Source of the DNA: an uncultured Poribacteria bacterium
GTDB lineage: Bacteria; Poribacteria; WGA-4E; WGA-3G
NCBI GenBank assembly: GCA_951828515.1
Contig: OX639992.1
Location: forward strand, 372,001-436,000
Direction: 5' to 3'
Length of the DNA stretch: 64,000 bases
Below the pieces are notes generated by a model. The model was not told the origin of the DNA, did not search any database, and was given only the letters and a program-made list of their open reading frames with translations. A program made the position numbers and the translations under genes. Of the stretch, positions 1-8,471 are shown one piece after another; position 1 is the stretch's first letter; every line of letters begins with the position of its first letter.

Positions 1-528
1 CAGATTGATCTGAAGTGTCCGACCTTGAAAGAGGAGGAAATGGCGTATTTAACGTCGAAGCTTCAGGAGACTTACAATTTGACAGTCAGGAGTATTGAAG
101 CCGTTGATGAACAAGTGCCTCCGCCTATTGCCGCCGCGCCAACGACGCACGCAATTGCGCAATCAACAGATACATCGAACAATCGTGATAGCGAACCTTC
201 AAAGATTATACCGTATACAATTCGCTCGGGACAGGCAGAAAATTTCCCACAAGGAAGTCTCATTATCTACGGCGATGTCAATTCGGGTGCGGAAATAAGA
301 GCTGGTGGAGATATTGTTGTGCTTGGCGCGTTACGCGGCAACGCACATGCGGGTATAAATGGCAGGCTTTCCGCTGTGGTCATCGCCATGGATTTAGTGC
401 CTGTACAACTCCAAATCGGTAACTTTACAAATCGACGAACCATTAACCAGAAACCCCGAGGGTATCCAGAAATTGCGCGTATCGGGGTAGAAGATGTAAT
501 TATTGTTGAAAAATTTGTTAAATTTTAA
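1..528 (+). CDS. minC: Septum site-determining protein MinC, 5'-truncated by window edge
   Basis: MinC inhibits FtsZ polymerisation away from midcell and is recruited to the membrane by MinD. The frame is open from base 1, so the N-terminus lies outside the window; the first in-frame start-like codon (TTG at 25) is unlikely to be the true start. The visible part has the end of the N-terminal domain (about residues 1-40), a low-complexity linker rich in Pro/Ala/Thr, and a C-terminal beta-helix with the repeated Gly pattern typical of MinC (SLIIYGDVNSGAEIRAGGDI, then VLGALRGNAHAG). The gene ends 17 bp before minD, followed by minE, the classic minCDE order. Identification rests on the C-terminal domain and this context. 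Confidence 0.93.
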   Translation, partial: QIDLKCPTLKEEEMAYLTSKLQETYNLTVRSIEAVDEQVPPPIAAAPTTHAIAQSTDTSNNRDSEPSKIIPYTIRSGQAENFPQGSLIIYGDVNSGAEIRAGGDIVVLGALRGNAHAGINGRLSAVVIAMDLVPVQLQIGNFTNRRTINQKPRGYPEIARIGVEDVIIVEKFVKF

Positions 529-545
529 CATAGGAGGTTCGGGTT

Positions 546-1340
546 ATGGGAAAAGTAATCGTAGTGACATCAGGAAAGGGAGGTGTCGGAAAAACGACCA
601 CTACTGCCAATTTAGGCACAGCACTCGCACTTCTTGGTAAAACAGTTGTGGTTGTTGATGCGGATGTCGGGCTTCGGAACCTCGATATCGTGATGGGTCT
701 TGAGAGTCGGGTTGTTTATACATCCATGGATGTAATCGACAAACAATGCGAACTTAGCAAAGCCCTCGTGAAAGATCGGCGTGTTGATGGGTTAACGCTA
801 CTTGCGGCATCCCAGAAAAACAACAAAGACGACATGCAACCGGAGGAAATGAAAGCGATTTGTAGCAAGTTACAGACGGACCACGATTTTGTGCTGGTTG
901 ACTCACCGGCGGGCATTGAACGCGGTTTCAACAATGCTTCGGCAGGTGCCGAGGAAGCCATCGTTGTCACGACCCCGGACGTATCAGCGATTCGGGATGC
1001 TGACCGGATTATCGGGTTGTTGCAACACGCTGGCATTGAACCGATCAACCTCGTTTTAAATCGCTTCTCCCCACAACTTGTAGGGAATGGTAGCATGATG
1101 GACCAGGCCGATGTCTTGGATATTCTTAATATAGATTTACTCGGTATTGTTCCTGAAGACCTGGGTGTGATTACTTCTACGAATCGTGGGATTCCTTTAG
1201 TGTACGAAGACACTTCCGCCGGATCCCAAGCTTACATGCGCATTGCGCGCCGGCTCACCGGACAGCGAATCCCGATACCTGACTTAGAGGAAAAAGGCTT
1301 TCTTTCAAATATTGTCAATTGGTTCACCAGAAATAGATAA
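546..1340 (+). CDS. minD: Septum site-determining ATPase MinD
   Basis: MinD is a membrane-cycling ATPase that recruits MinC and is released by MinE, so setting the division plane. The 264-residue product has the deviant Walker A motif KGGVGKTT near residues 11-18 and a VVDADVGLRNLD segment that fits the switch region of the ParA/MinD family. It ends with an amphipathic helix (FLSNIVNWFTRNR) matching the membrane-targeting sequence of MinD. Length is normal for the family. AGGAGG lies 8 to 10 bases ahead of the ATG. It sits between minC and minE with gaps of 17 and 11 bp, so the three genes are probably cotranscribed. Confidence 0.97.
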   Translation: MGKVIVVTSGKGGVGKTTTTANLGTALALLGKTVVVVDADVGLRNLDIVMGLESRVVYTSMDVIDKQCELSKALVKDRRVDGLTLLAASQKNNKDDMQPEEMKAICSKLQTDHDFVLVDSPAGIERGFNNASAGAEEAIVVTTPDVSAIRDADRIIGLLQHAGIEPINLVLNRFSPQLVGNGSMMDQADVLDILNIDLLGIVPEDLGVITSTNRGIPLVYEDTSAGSQAYMRIARRLTGQRIPIPDLEEKGFLSNIVNWFTRNR

Positions 1341-1351
1341 GGGGTCTTCTT

Positions 1352-1621
1352 ATGAATATTAGCATAAAACAATTATTCGGGCGCAAGCCGAAGTCGAGTA
1401 GCATCGCTAAGCAGCGCCTGAAACTTGTCATTACACAAGACCGACTCGATGTAGACGACCGCTTTATGACGAGGTTACATCACGAGTTAGCAGAGGTTCT
1501 GGCAAAGTATTTTGAATTCTCCGTTAACTCCGTCCAGATGTCGTTGAAACAGGAAGGGAACTCTTATGTACTCGTTGCGGATATTCCTTACAAAAAGTTT
1601 CACGATGCCAATCCGAGGTAA
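1352..1621 (+). CDS. minE: Cell division topological specificity factor MinE
   Basis: MinE stimulates the MinD ATPase and confines the MinCD inhibitor to the poles. The 89-residue product has a short basic N-terminal segment (NISIKQLFGRKPKSSSIAKQ), then the anti-MinCD region with RLKLVITQDR, and a C-terminal topological-specificity domain. Length and order match the family. It begins 11 bp after minD and completes the min operon. An ATG overlapping the stop opens a 64-residue frame that lies antisense to the next gene and is not taken as real. Confidence 0.93.
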   Translation: MNISIKQLFGRKPKSSSIAKQRLKLVITQDRLDVDDRFMTRLHHELAEVLAKYFEFSVNSVQMSLKQEGNSYVLVADIPYKKFHDANPR

Positions 1622-1683
1622 TGATTGTCAGTAAAGTGGTCACTCGACTGGAGAGCAAACATGAGGGAACACAATCGAATGCT

Positions 1684-2484
1684 TCAGAGAATCAATTCCC
1701 AAATAGCTTTTGCGACTCCGTCATCGTCATTTGTCGTCGTAATATGATCGGCGCAGGCACGGATTGGTGGCACTGCGTTCGCCATTGCTATGCCGAAACC
1801 CGCTGTTTTGAGTAAACTTTCATCATTGTAACTATCACCGAAAGCAACAACTGTCTCCATCGGAATATCAAATCGATCGGCGAGGGCTGTTAGCGCGCTT
1901 CCCTTAGCGACTGCCGGATTCATAAATTCAATATATTCTGCCTGGGTCTGCGTGACGTAAAGCTTCTCTGCATAATTGGTTTGAAAATTGTCTAAGAGCG
2001 GTTTCAATTTTTCGGGTGTGTGGATGACGAGTAATTTTGTGGGTGTCTCTCCGGCTAACTCGCGTAGGTTGCCTACAGGTGTAGCCGGTACACCTGTTCG
2101 CGCCTCGTAGAGATCGCTCCATGCGTTGCGTTCAGCGACGTAAAGTTCGTCATTCAAACAGAAGTTGAGATGTAAATTCTGCTCGACGCAGTCATTGACG
2201 ACCACCATTGCATACTCCGCCGGAACAGGTGTATGATGATACACCTCCCCAGTTGTAGCGTGTTGTACCATCCCGCCATTGTAAGAGATAATCGGGTTTT
2301 CAAGTCCGATCTCATCGCTAACGGGTTTGATAGAGCGGTGCATCCTCCCAGAGATCAATACCACAAGAATATTTTTTGCGGCAAGCTCCCGAAGCGCGTC
2401 TCGGTTTTTTGGTGACAATGCGTGCTCACTATTGAGGAGTGTTCCATCCAAATCGAAAGCCGCTAAACGACACGGTATTTTCAT
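1684..2484 (-). CDS. HAD superfamily (Cof-type, subclass IIB) phosphatase
   Basis: A 266-residue cytoplasmic hydrolase that probably dephosphorylates a sugar phosphate or similar small molecule. Motif I is FDLDGTLLNS near residues 9-18, with the two catalytic aspartates. Motif II is ISGR near 45, the conserved SYNGG lies near 68, and motif IV is GDSYNDESLL near 217-226, followed by GIAMANA. A C2B cap domain fills the middle, as in the Cof/YbiV group. No membrane segment or signal peptide is seen. It faces minE, tail to tail, with 62 bp between. The substrate cannot be inferred from the sequence. Confidence 0.9.
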   Translation of the reverse strand: MKIPCRLAAFDLDGTLLNSEHALSPKNRDALRELAAKNILVVLISGRMHRSIKPVSDEIGLENPIISYNGGMVQHATTGEVYHHTPVPAEYAMVVVNDCVEQNLHLNFCLNDELYVAERNAWSDLYEARTGVPATPVGNLRELAGETPTKLLVIHTPEKLKPLLDNFQTNYAEKLYVTQTQAEYIEFMNPAVAKGSALTALADRFDIPMETVVAFGDSYNDESLLKTAGFGIAMANAVPPIRACADHITTTNDDDGVAKAIWELIL

Positions 2485-2519
2485 TATATTACCTTTTCCT
2501 CCATTTTTCTTTGGCAGTC

Positions 2520-2673
2520 AGCCTGCTTCGTAGTGAGAACCGTCAGCTTCAGCGAGGATGGCTATCAGCCGTCAGGTCGGGTTGCTACGCAACCCTTTCA
2601 GCTATCAGTAAAGACGCAAGCGTTACGGAACGCCTCTTTTCTTTGCTGACTGCTGATCGCCGATTGCTGATTA
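2520..2673. repeat. GTCAGC/ATCAGC-type dispersed intergenic repeat
   Basis: The spacer between the HAD gene and the MalK-type gene is built of words such as ACCGTCAGC, TATCAGCCGTCAG, TTTCAGCTATCAGTA and GCTGACTGCTGATCGCCGATTGCTGAT. The same vocabulary recurs at about 3815-3870, 4038-4070, 4720-4751, 7948-8120, 26583-26615 and 31811-31827, and once inside a gene at 51407-51500. It also includes GTTGCTACGCAAC, a short hairpin. It looks like a repeat family of the genome and is not coding. Confidence 0.8.
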
Positions 2674-3801
2674 CTATTCCACCCAGACGGATCGTTCTGT
2701 TTCTTGGTCAAAGAGATGCATTTCTGCTTCGTCAAAATTCAACCAGACAGTATCCCCAATGGTACCCTGAAATGCTGGATGCGTCCTGACCCGAAGCAGA
2801 ATAGGGTCTTGGGTCTCTGCATGCGTGCCGAGACGGATGTCAAGGATATTGACCGGCCCGAGGGGTTCAACGAGGTGTACATCAGCAGGAATTTGTTGTC
2901 CACCCGACTGACTCGCGGCAACCGTGATATGTTCAGGACGAATGCCGAACACCAAGCCGTTTTCTACCGCGTCTGACGTGATATTTGCTTGCCGTTCTGG
3001 AGAGAGCCGAAAACAGACATCGGTGTGCTGTACCTGTAGAACGGATTCCCCTCCCTGCCCGGTGACTTCTGCATCAAGGAGATTCATCGTGGGCATTCCC
3101 ATAAATCCCGCCACAAAGAGGCTTTCCGGCTTGTTGTAGATTTCATGCGGTGTGCCAATCTGCTGCAGTAACCCTTGGTGGATAACAGCAATCCTATCGG
3201 CGAGGGACATGGCTTCAACCTGATCATGCGTTACAAAGATGGTCGTTGCGCCGATTTCGTGCTGGAGTCGCTTAATTTCGGCGCGGGTATCGACACGAAT
3301 CTTGGCATCTAAATTCGCCATAGGCTCATCAAGGAGATATACTTTCGGTTGACGCACCATAGCACGTCCGAGCGCGACGCGTTGCATCTCGCCACCACTG
3401 AGAACATTCGGCTTCCGATTGAGCATATCCGATATTTGCAATATCTCCGCAACCCGTTTCACTTGGGCATCGATCTCCGGTTTCGAGACTTTCACTGCTT
3501 TGAGTGGAAAGGCGATGTTGTCATAGACACTCAGATGCGGGTAGAGCGCATAGAATTGAAAGACGAAGGCAATGTCTCGGTCGGCGGGTGAGAGATCGTT
3601 GACGCGCTGTCCATCGATGAAGATATCGCCCTCTTCAGGACTCTCTAAACCTGCGATGAGACGGAGCGTTGTGGTTTTGCCACACCCGGAGGGTCCCAGA
3701 AAAACAACGAACTCCTTGTCCGCGACCTCCAGATTGAAATCCTTAACCGCCACGAAGTCCCCGAAGCGTTTTACAATATTTTCAAGTTTGATATGTGCCA
3801 T
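2674..3801 (-). CDS. MalK/UgpC-type ABC transporter ATP-binding protein
   Basis: ATPase subunit of a carbohydrate-type ABC importer, acting on the cytoplasmic face of the inner membrane. In the 375 residues: Walker A GPSGCGKT at 36-43, Q-loop near Q82, signature LSGGEMQRVALGRA from 134, Walker B VYLLDEP near 154-160, D-loop ANLDAK and H-loop THDQVEAM near 191-198. Residues from about 240 to the end fit the TOBE/MalK regulatory fold (FGIRPEHITV). No permease or binding-protein gene is adjacent, so the subunit either serves a transporter encoded elsewhere or is shared between several, as is common for MalK/MsmK proteins. Confidence 0.93.
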   Translation of the reverse strand: MAHIKLENIVKRFGDFVAVKDFNLEVADKEFVVFLGPSGCGKTTTLRLIAGLESPEEGDIFIDGQRVNDLSPADRDIAFVFQFYALYPHLSVYDNIAFPLKAVKVSKPEIDAQVKRVAEILQISDMLNRKPNVLSGGEMQRVALGRAMVRQPKVYLLDEPMANLDAKIRVDTRAEIKRLQHEIGATTIFVTHDQVEAMSLADRIAVIHQGLLQQIGTPHEIYNKPESLFVAGFMGMPTMNLLDAEVTGQGGESVLQVQHTDVCFRLSPERQANITSDAVENGLVFGIRPEHITVAASQSGGQQIPADVHLVEPLGPVNILDIRLGTHAETQDPILLRVRTHPAFQGTIGDTVWLNFDEAEMHLFDQETERSVWVE

Positions 3802-4074
3802 AATATTAGTTGTCAGGGAATAGCTTTCAGCACGCTTCGCTACGCTACGCTTTCAGGTGTCAGCCGTCAGTAACAAAAGATATTATAGTAAAACCCATAA
3901 TTAAGTTTACACTCTGTAATGCGGCGAGGTTAGGGGGAAACGCCCTATCAAAAACACCTCGCCAGCAATGTGGGTTTTGTGTTTTCAAGAGCGTGCAAGT
4001 ATTTTCGGGCTTTACTATAGAATCATCAAAACCCTCTTTAACTGATGGCTGATGGCTGACTGCTGACTGCTACT
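3802..4074. repeat. Repeat-filled spacer with a MITE-like element
   Basis: A 136-bp segment at 3884-4019 is bounded by near-perfect 13-bp inverted ends (TATAGTAAAACCC and GGGCTTTACTATA, one mismatch). Inside is a second inverted pair, GGCGAGGT at 3923-3930 and ACCTCGCC at 3956-3963. No ORF is present, which fits a miniature, non-autonomous element. GTCAGC-type words flank it on both sides (about 3815-3870 and 4038-4070). Only one copy is in this window, so mobility is inferred from the structure. Confidence 0.6.
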
Positions 4075-4635
4075 CTACATCAGAAAGTGCATCACCGCGC
4101 CGGAAACGAGCGGTACCGTGAGGTTATCGTCAATTGGGACAGGAATAAGTTCCACGATTGTGGCGACCAAGGCACCAATGACTGCTATAAGAGGATTTAA
4201 TTTAACCAAAGCGATTAAAACGCAAACGACGAAACAGGCGGCACTGCCTTCCAAACTTTTTTTCCCGAGGAGTTTCGTCTTGCCCCACTTTTTACCCACC
4301 AATGCGGCGGCTAAATCCCCGAATATCATGAAGAAGATGCAAACGATGGCAAGTGTCTTGGCAAAAAAGAAGATACACAAGAAAGCACTGATGAGATAGT
4401 AGGTCGCACCTGTCATCGCGCCTTTGCGCTCGTGTGTGCGGAGGAGGGCAGCGAAAATTTGGAAAAAGAACTCGCCGAAACGCGGGGAGAGCCATTTCAT
4501 CAATTCCACGGTAAGTGCCAATCCGGTCAGCACTCCAATGAGGATTAACATCGTGGGTTTATCCAAGAAGAAATAGATAACCGGTAGGACAAGTCCTGAC
4601 AAATGAATGCTTTTTCGAAGCAATTCGGCTAACAT
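4075..4635 (-). CDS. Dolichol kinase/DGK1-like (SEC59-type) integral membrane protein
   Basis: A 186-residue, almost wholly hydrophobic protein with about six membrane segments. The features resemble CTP-dependent lipid kinases and the CdsA-like phosphatidate cytidylyltransferase fold: an N-terminal LRKSIHLSGL segment with the conserved K-x-x-H, the GDLAAALVGKKWGKTK loop, GKKSLEGSAA, and the terminal VELIPVPIDDNLTVPLVSGA. By family it would phosphorylate or activate a polyprenol, phytol or diacylglycerol at the membrane. The substrate is not determinable here. The gene is flanked by repeats on both sides and has no operon partner. Confidence 0.82.
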   Translation of the reverse strand: MLAELLRKSIHLSGLVLPVIYFFLDKPTMLILIGVLTGLALTVELMKWLSPRFGEFFFQIFAALLRTHERKGAMTGATYYLISAFLCIFFFAKTLAIVCIFFMIFGDLAAALVGKKWGKTKLLGKKSLEGSAACFVVCVLIALVKLNPLIAVIGALVATIVELIPVPIDDNLTVPLVSGAVMHFLM

Positions 4636-5071
4636 CAGTTCACCTTTCGTTCAACCATAACAACCTATCCCTAATTATTATAAGGTCAACATGAGAAAAT
4701 ATCAAGAGAAAAGCCAGATAGCCGTCAGCAATCAGCAATCAGCGGTCAGTGGGTATGCTTGTGTAGGAGCGAGTATTTCTTCGGATTTCCCATGCTTGCG
4801 ATACGGGTGCCAGCATCATTTCCAACCCCGTAAGGTTCTCACTGCGAAGCAATGTGCGTAGAATATGCGACGTTTTTTATCCCAATCCTGTAGGAGACAT
4901 TTGTGAGAATTTTCTATTTTTTAACAAAAAAATTACACATTTTTGTTGCATTTGGAGGTTATAATTTTTCTACCATTGGAAGAACGTTGAGAACAGAAAT
5001 GCTGACGGAGTCGCCTGACCAACAAAACTAAAAGAGGATTTTAAGTTTGCCTAAAGGGATAGAAAAATAAA
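4636..5071. other. Long spacer before the TonB-dependent receptor
   Basis: No gene is seen in these 436 bp. A GTCAGC-type repeat lies at 4720-4751. At 4940-4969 an AT-rich segment with TATAAT at 4960-4965 lies about 107 bp before the receptor ATG. About 20 of its 30 bases match a segment at 8155-8184 upstream of the next gene of the module, so it may hold a shared promoter. No clear -35 box at the usual distance was found. Confidence 0.45.
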
Positions 5072-7942
5072 ATGAGAGAATTTCTTAATATGGGCTTGCC
5101 AGTTCCATCCCTCAAGAACTGGTTTCGCATCGGAAGTCTGTTGCTTTTGGTGCTTGGTATAGGACTCGTACCCGGAGAAGTAGGTGCTGATAACCACGAA
5201 ACACAACAGATCATCAAGGTAACAGGTACCGTTGTAGATAACGACACCGAAATGCCGATAGCAGAGGTATCCATTCGGGTCACTGACACCCAAATTCGGG
5301 TAAAAACGGATGAAACAGGTGCCTTCTCGCTGGAACTGCCGAGCGGTACTTATAAGATTCATGCAAGCGCGCCGTTTTATAACACTTTTGTCATCACCGA
5401 TTTTCAGGTAAGCCCAGACGAGACATCGGCATCTCTTGATATCAAAATGACCCCACAGGTGGTAAAACTTGATGCCATCAAGTTGCCCGTCCGGCTGAGC
5501 GAAGCCAGTGAGCGGGGTCTCCTTGAAAAACGGATGCGTAGCTCACGAATTGAAGACAGCATCAGTACAGAGGAGATTAGCCGACTCCCTGCTTCATCTG
5601 CTGGCGAGGCTATCAAACGGGTGACAGGCGTCAGTATTGTCGGCGGACGTTACGTGTTTGTCCGTGGGCTGGGAGAACGCTACAGTAATACCCTCCTTAA
5701 TAATGTTGAGATCCCCAGTCCTGAGCCGAACCGTCGAGTTGTACCGATGGACATCTTTCCAGCAAGCCTTCTCGCGAGCCTGCAGACAGTCAAGACCTTC
5801 TCCCCTGACCAACCCGGGGGTTTCGCTGGCGGTTCTGTCCAAGTATTTACGAAAGATTTTCCTGAAGAATTGACGATGTCGCTATCAATGTCAAGCGGTT
5901 TCAACACGCAGGCGACAGGAAGAGATGGCTTGACATATCCGGGCGGCGATCTGGATTTTTTAGGATTCGATGACGGTTCGCGCGACCTACCGAGCCTTGT
6001 CCAAAATCGGGCGGCTGATCTACCGATTCGAGAGCGTGGACGTTTTACCCCATTAGGATTCACTCCCAAAGAGATTCAGGCGTTCGGACAATCGTTCTCC
6101 AACGTCTGGTCGCCAGAACGACGACAACTCCCAATCAATCAAGGCTATAAATTCAGTCTTGGTAATAGTAACAAGATTTTCGGTAAAGAGTTCGGTTACT
6201 TAGGTGTAATCTCTTACGGCAACAGCCATAGTTACGGCTCGCAAGTTCGCAATGCTTTTCGTCTCGGTTTAAACGAGACGCTTTCCCCTGTAACCTCGTA
6301 TAACATTGAGCGAAGCGGTAACGAAGTGGAGTGGGGTAGCGTCCTGAATACCAGTCTTCGTTTCTCTCCACAACACCTCCTTAGCATAAAGACGCTTTTC
6401 ACGCACACCGCTGAAGATGAAACACGTATATGGGAAGGATTCAACGCCGATAGAAATACCGATATGCGAAGCACACGGCTCCGTTATGTCGAACGCCAAC
6501 TCTTCTCTGGGCAAGTCGCAGGCATGCATGACTTTGACTTCGGAGAACCCGTATTAGAAGAAGATCCAAAGCACCCCGATGTTTCTATGGAGTGGCGGCT
6601 CACCTATTCTCGTGCGTCGCGCGATGAACCGGACACACGTGAAAACATCTACGAAGACAGAGGCGATGGAACGTACACATTCCGCGACGTCACACATAGC
6701 GGTAGCAGGTTCTTCTTTGATCTTGAGGACGATGAATATAACGCGCGTCTCGACTGGAAAGTACCGTTGGGTGCTGAAGGTCTCTTCAAATTCGGAGGAC
6801 TTTTACGAGATAGAGCCCGGACGTTCGATGTCCGCAGATTTAGATTCCTACCTTCTGACCAAGTAAACGCGATTGTCAATCTATCCGATCCCCCCGAAAT
6901 ACTCTTTCAAACCCAAAATATAGCACCGCGTGTCTTTGAATTGCGAGAATCCACACGCTCCACGGATAACTATCTTGCGGACCATAATATCTACTCGAGT
7001 TACCTGATGCTTGATCTGCCGATCTCCGCAAAATGGCAGGTCATGACGGGGGTCCGATTGGAGTCTTCGGATCAAACGGTTACAACCTACGATCCGTTCT
7101 CTGCCTCCCGAAAAGCGATTCAAGCGAATTTGGAAACACTCGACTGGTTGCCGGGTCTGAACGTAACCTATCGCCTAACAGAGCGGATGAATCTACGTCT
7201 CGCCGCATCGCGAACGATTACGCGTCCCGATTTCCGGGAACTCGCGCCCTTCGAGTTCACAGACTTCGTCGGTGGCAGAACGATTCTCGGCAATCCAGAT
7301 TTGGAACGGACCCAAATTAACAACTTCGATTTCCGCTGGGAGGCTTTTCCACAGATCGGGGGTATTGTGGCGGTCAGTGCTTTTTATAAACGGTTCCAAA
7401 AACCGATTGAGCAGATCGTCCAACCGCAGGCGGAAGTCCGGATTACTTATGAAAATGCCGAAGGTGCCAACAATTACGGCTTGGAGTTAGAAGCCCGTCA
7501 GAATTTAGGTGTCCTCACAGAGGCACTGCACAAGTTTTCGATTAATACAAACGCCGCACTGATTTCTTCACAGGTGGTCCTGCCAGAGGATATTGGGATT
7601 CAAACCTCTTCTGAGCGTCCACTACAGGGGCAGTGTCCTTACATCGTCAACGTCTCCGTCGGTTTTGAAGATCCCAACTGGGGTATTTCGAGTGCGATTG
7701 CCTATAACATCTTTGGACGTAGGCTCTCTGAAGTCGGGAACCACGGTGTGCCGGATGTGTATGAGCAACCGCGTGGACAACTGGATGTGAGTTTTAGTCG
7801 GACGGTTGCGAATTATTTCAAATTCAGTATTTCGGCGAAAAATCTGCTCGACCCGTACGTTCATTTCAAACAGGGTGAGGAGATCTACGTCGAGTATAAA
7901 CTCGGCAGAGCATTCTCATTTGGGATAAGTTACAACTTATAG
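5072..7942 (+). CDS. TonB-dependent outer-membrane receptor with carboxypeptidase-regulatory-like N-terminus
   Basis: A 956-residue outer-membrane transporter that should import a large or scarce ligand using energy from TonB. Layout: signal peptide (hydrophobic core LLLLVLGIGLVPG near 27-39), a carboxypeptidase-regulatory beta-sandwich near 48-130 (KVTGTVVDNDTEMPIAEVSI), a plug domain near 150-280 (PASSAGEAIKRVTGV, then RGLGERYSNTLLNN), and a 22-strand-type barrel ending in an aromatic-rich strand (FSFGISYNL). The regulatory domain resembles that of SusC-like receptors, but no SusD gene follows. Downstream are two lipoproteins and a TonB homologue, so the four genes look like one uptake module. 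The ligand is unknown. Confidence 0.93.
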   Translation: MREFLNMGLPVPSLKNWFRIGSLLLLVLGIGLVPGEVGADNHETQQIIKVTGTVVDNDTEMPIAEVSIRVTDTQIRVKTDETGAFSLELPSGTYKIHASAPFYNTFVITDFQVSPDETSASLDIKMTPQVVKLDAIKLPVRLSEASERGLLEKRMRSSRIEDSISTEEISRLPASSAGEAIKRVTGVSIVGGRYVFVRGLGERYSNTLLNNVEIPSPEPNRRVVPMDIFPASLLASLQTVKTFSPDQPGGFAGGSVQVFTKDFPEELTMSLSMSSGFNTQATGRDGLTYPGGDLDFLGFDDGSRDLPSLVQNRAADLPIRERGRFTPLGFTPKEIQAFGQSFSNVWSPERRQLPINQGYKFSLGNSNKIFGKEFGYLGVISYGNSHSYGSQVRNAFRLGLNETLSPVTSYNIERSGNEVEWGSVLNTSLRFSPQHLLSIKTLFTHTAEDETRIWEGFNADRNTDMRSTRLRYVERQLFSGQVAGMHDFDFGEPVLEEDPKHPDVSMEWRLTYSRASRDEPDTRENIYEDRGDGTYTFRDVTHSGSRFFFDLEDDEYNARLDWKVPLGAEGLFKFGGLLRDRARTFDVRRFRFLPSDQVNAIVNLSDPPEILFQTQNIAPRVFELRESTRSTDNYLADHNIYSSYLMLDLPISAKWQVMTGVRLESSDQTVTTYDPFSASRKAIQANLETLDWLPGLNVTYRLTERMNLRLAASRTITRPDFRELAPFEFTDFVGGRTILGNPDLERTQINNFDFRWEAFPQIGGIVAVSAFYKRFQKPIEQIVQPQAEVRITYENAEGANNYGLELEARQNLGVLTEALHKFSINTNAALISSQVVLPEDIGIQTSSERPLQGQCPYIVNVSVGFEDPNWGISSAIAYNIFGRRLSEVGNHGVPDVYEQPRGQLDVSFSRTVANYFKFSISAKNLLDPYVHFKQGEEIYVEYKLGRAFSFGISYNL

Positions 7943-8420
7943 GGGACGGTTGTCGGCAATCAGCCATCAGCAGTCAGAAGAATAGCCGTCAGCGGTCAGC
8001 GATCAGCAGTTAGCAAAGAGGACGTAGAAGTTCTGGGAAGTTGTAAAGTGTGCTAAAGTTTCAAAGTTATCAGTTGTCAGCAATCAGTAGTCAACCGAAA
8101 GCCGATAGTCGATAGCCATTTTCAAAGCGTAAAAAAAATCATATCATTGTCACTTTTTTGCAACAATTTATGGGTATCATTTTAAGTATGACAGAAATTT
8201 ACAACGGCGAATTAAAGTTAAAGGCGATGGGCATCGCCAGGTCGCAACCATCTGGGCCTGTCCGTAGGATCGGCAGGACATAGAAAAAACATAAAAAAGG
8301 AGTTTAGTTAGCTAATGTTGAATATTGGGTTCGCCCCTGCATCCACAGGGACGAGAGTTCTATACCAAAATTGGCTGTTCCAACTAATAGTCATTAATTT
8401 ACGAAAAAAGGAGACAACAG
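7943..8420. other. Repeat-rich spacer and possible structured leader
   Basis: This 478-bp gap has GTCAGC-type repeats at about 7948-8120, a promoter-like segment at 8155-8184, and a region at about 8221-8283 able to fold into two hairpins. One is GGCGAT-GGGC-ATCGCC. The other pairs CCTG(T)CC with GGCAGG. Near the end, 8361-8395 is a 35-bp copy (34 of 35 identical) of 8437-8471, which belongs to the 5' end of the next gene. No ORF is credible here. Confidence 0.5.
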
Positions 8421-8471
8421 ATGAAAATTAGAGGTTTATATCAAAATTGGCTGTTCCAACTAATAGTCATT
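8361..8471 (+). repeat. 35-bp direct repeat duplicating the start of the lipoprotein gene
   Basis: Bases 8361-8395 and 8437-8471 agree at 34 of 35 positions. The second copy encodes residues of the lipoprotein signal peptide (YQNWLFQLIVI). The first lies 26 bp before the ATG and has no start codon of its own. The pattern suggests a local duplication during insertion or slippage. It may leave two similar RNA segments flanking the ribosome-binding site (GGAG at about 8410). Confidence 0.85.

Noticed and set aside
1621-1815. A fourth gene of the min operon starting at the minE stop
   Set aside because: The frame is antisense to the HAD phosphatase end and has no recognisable domain.
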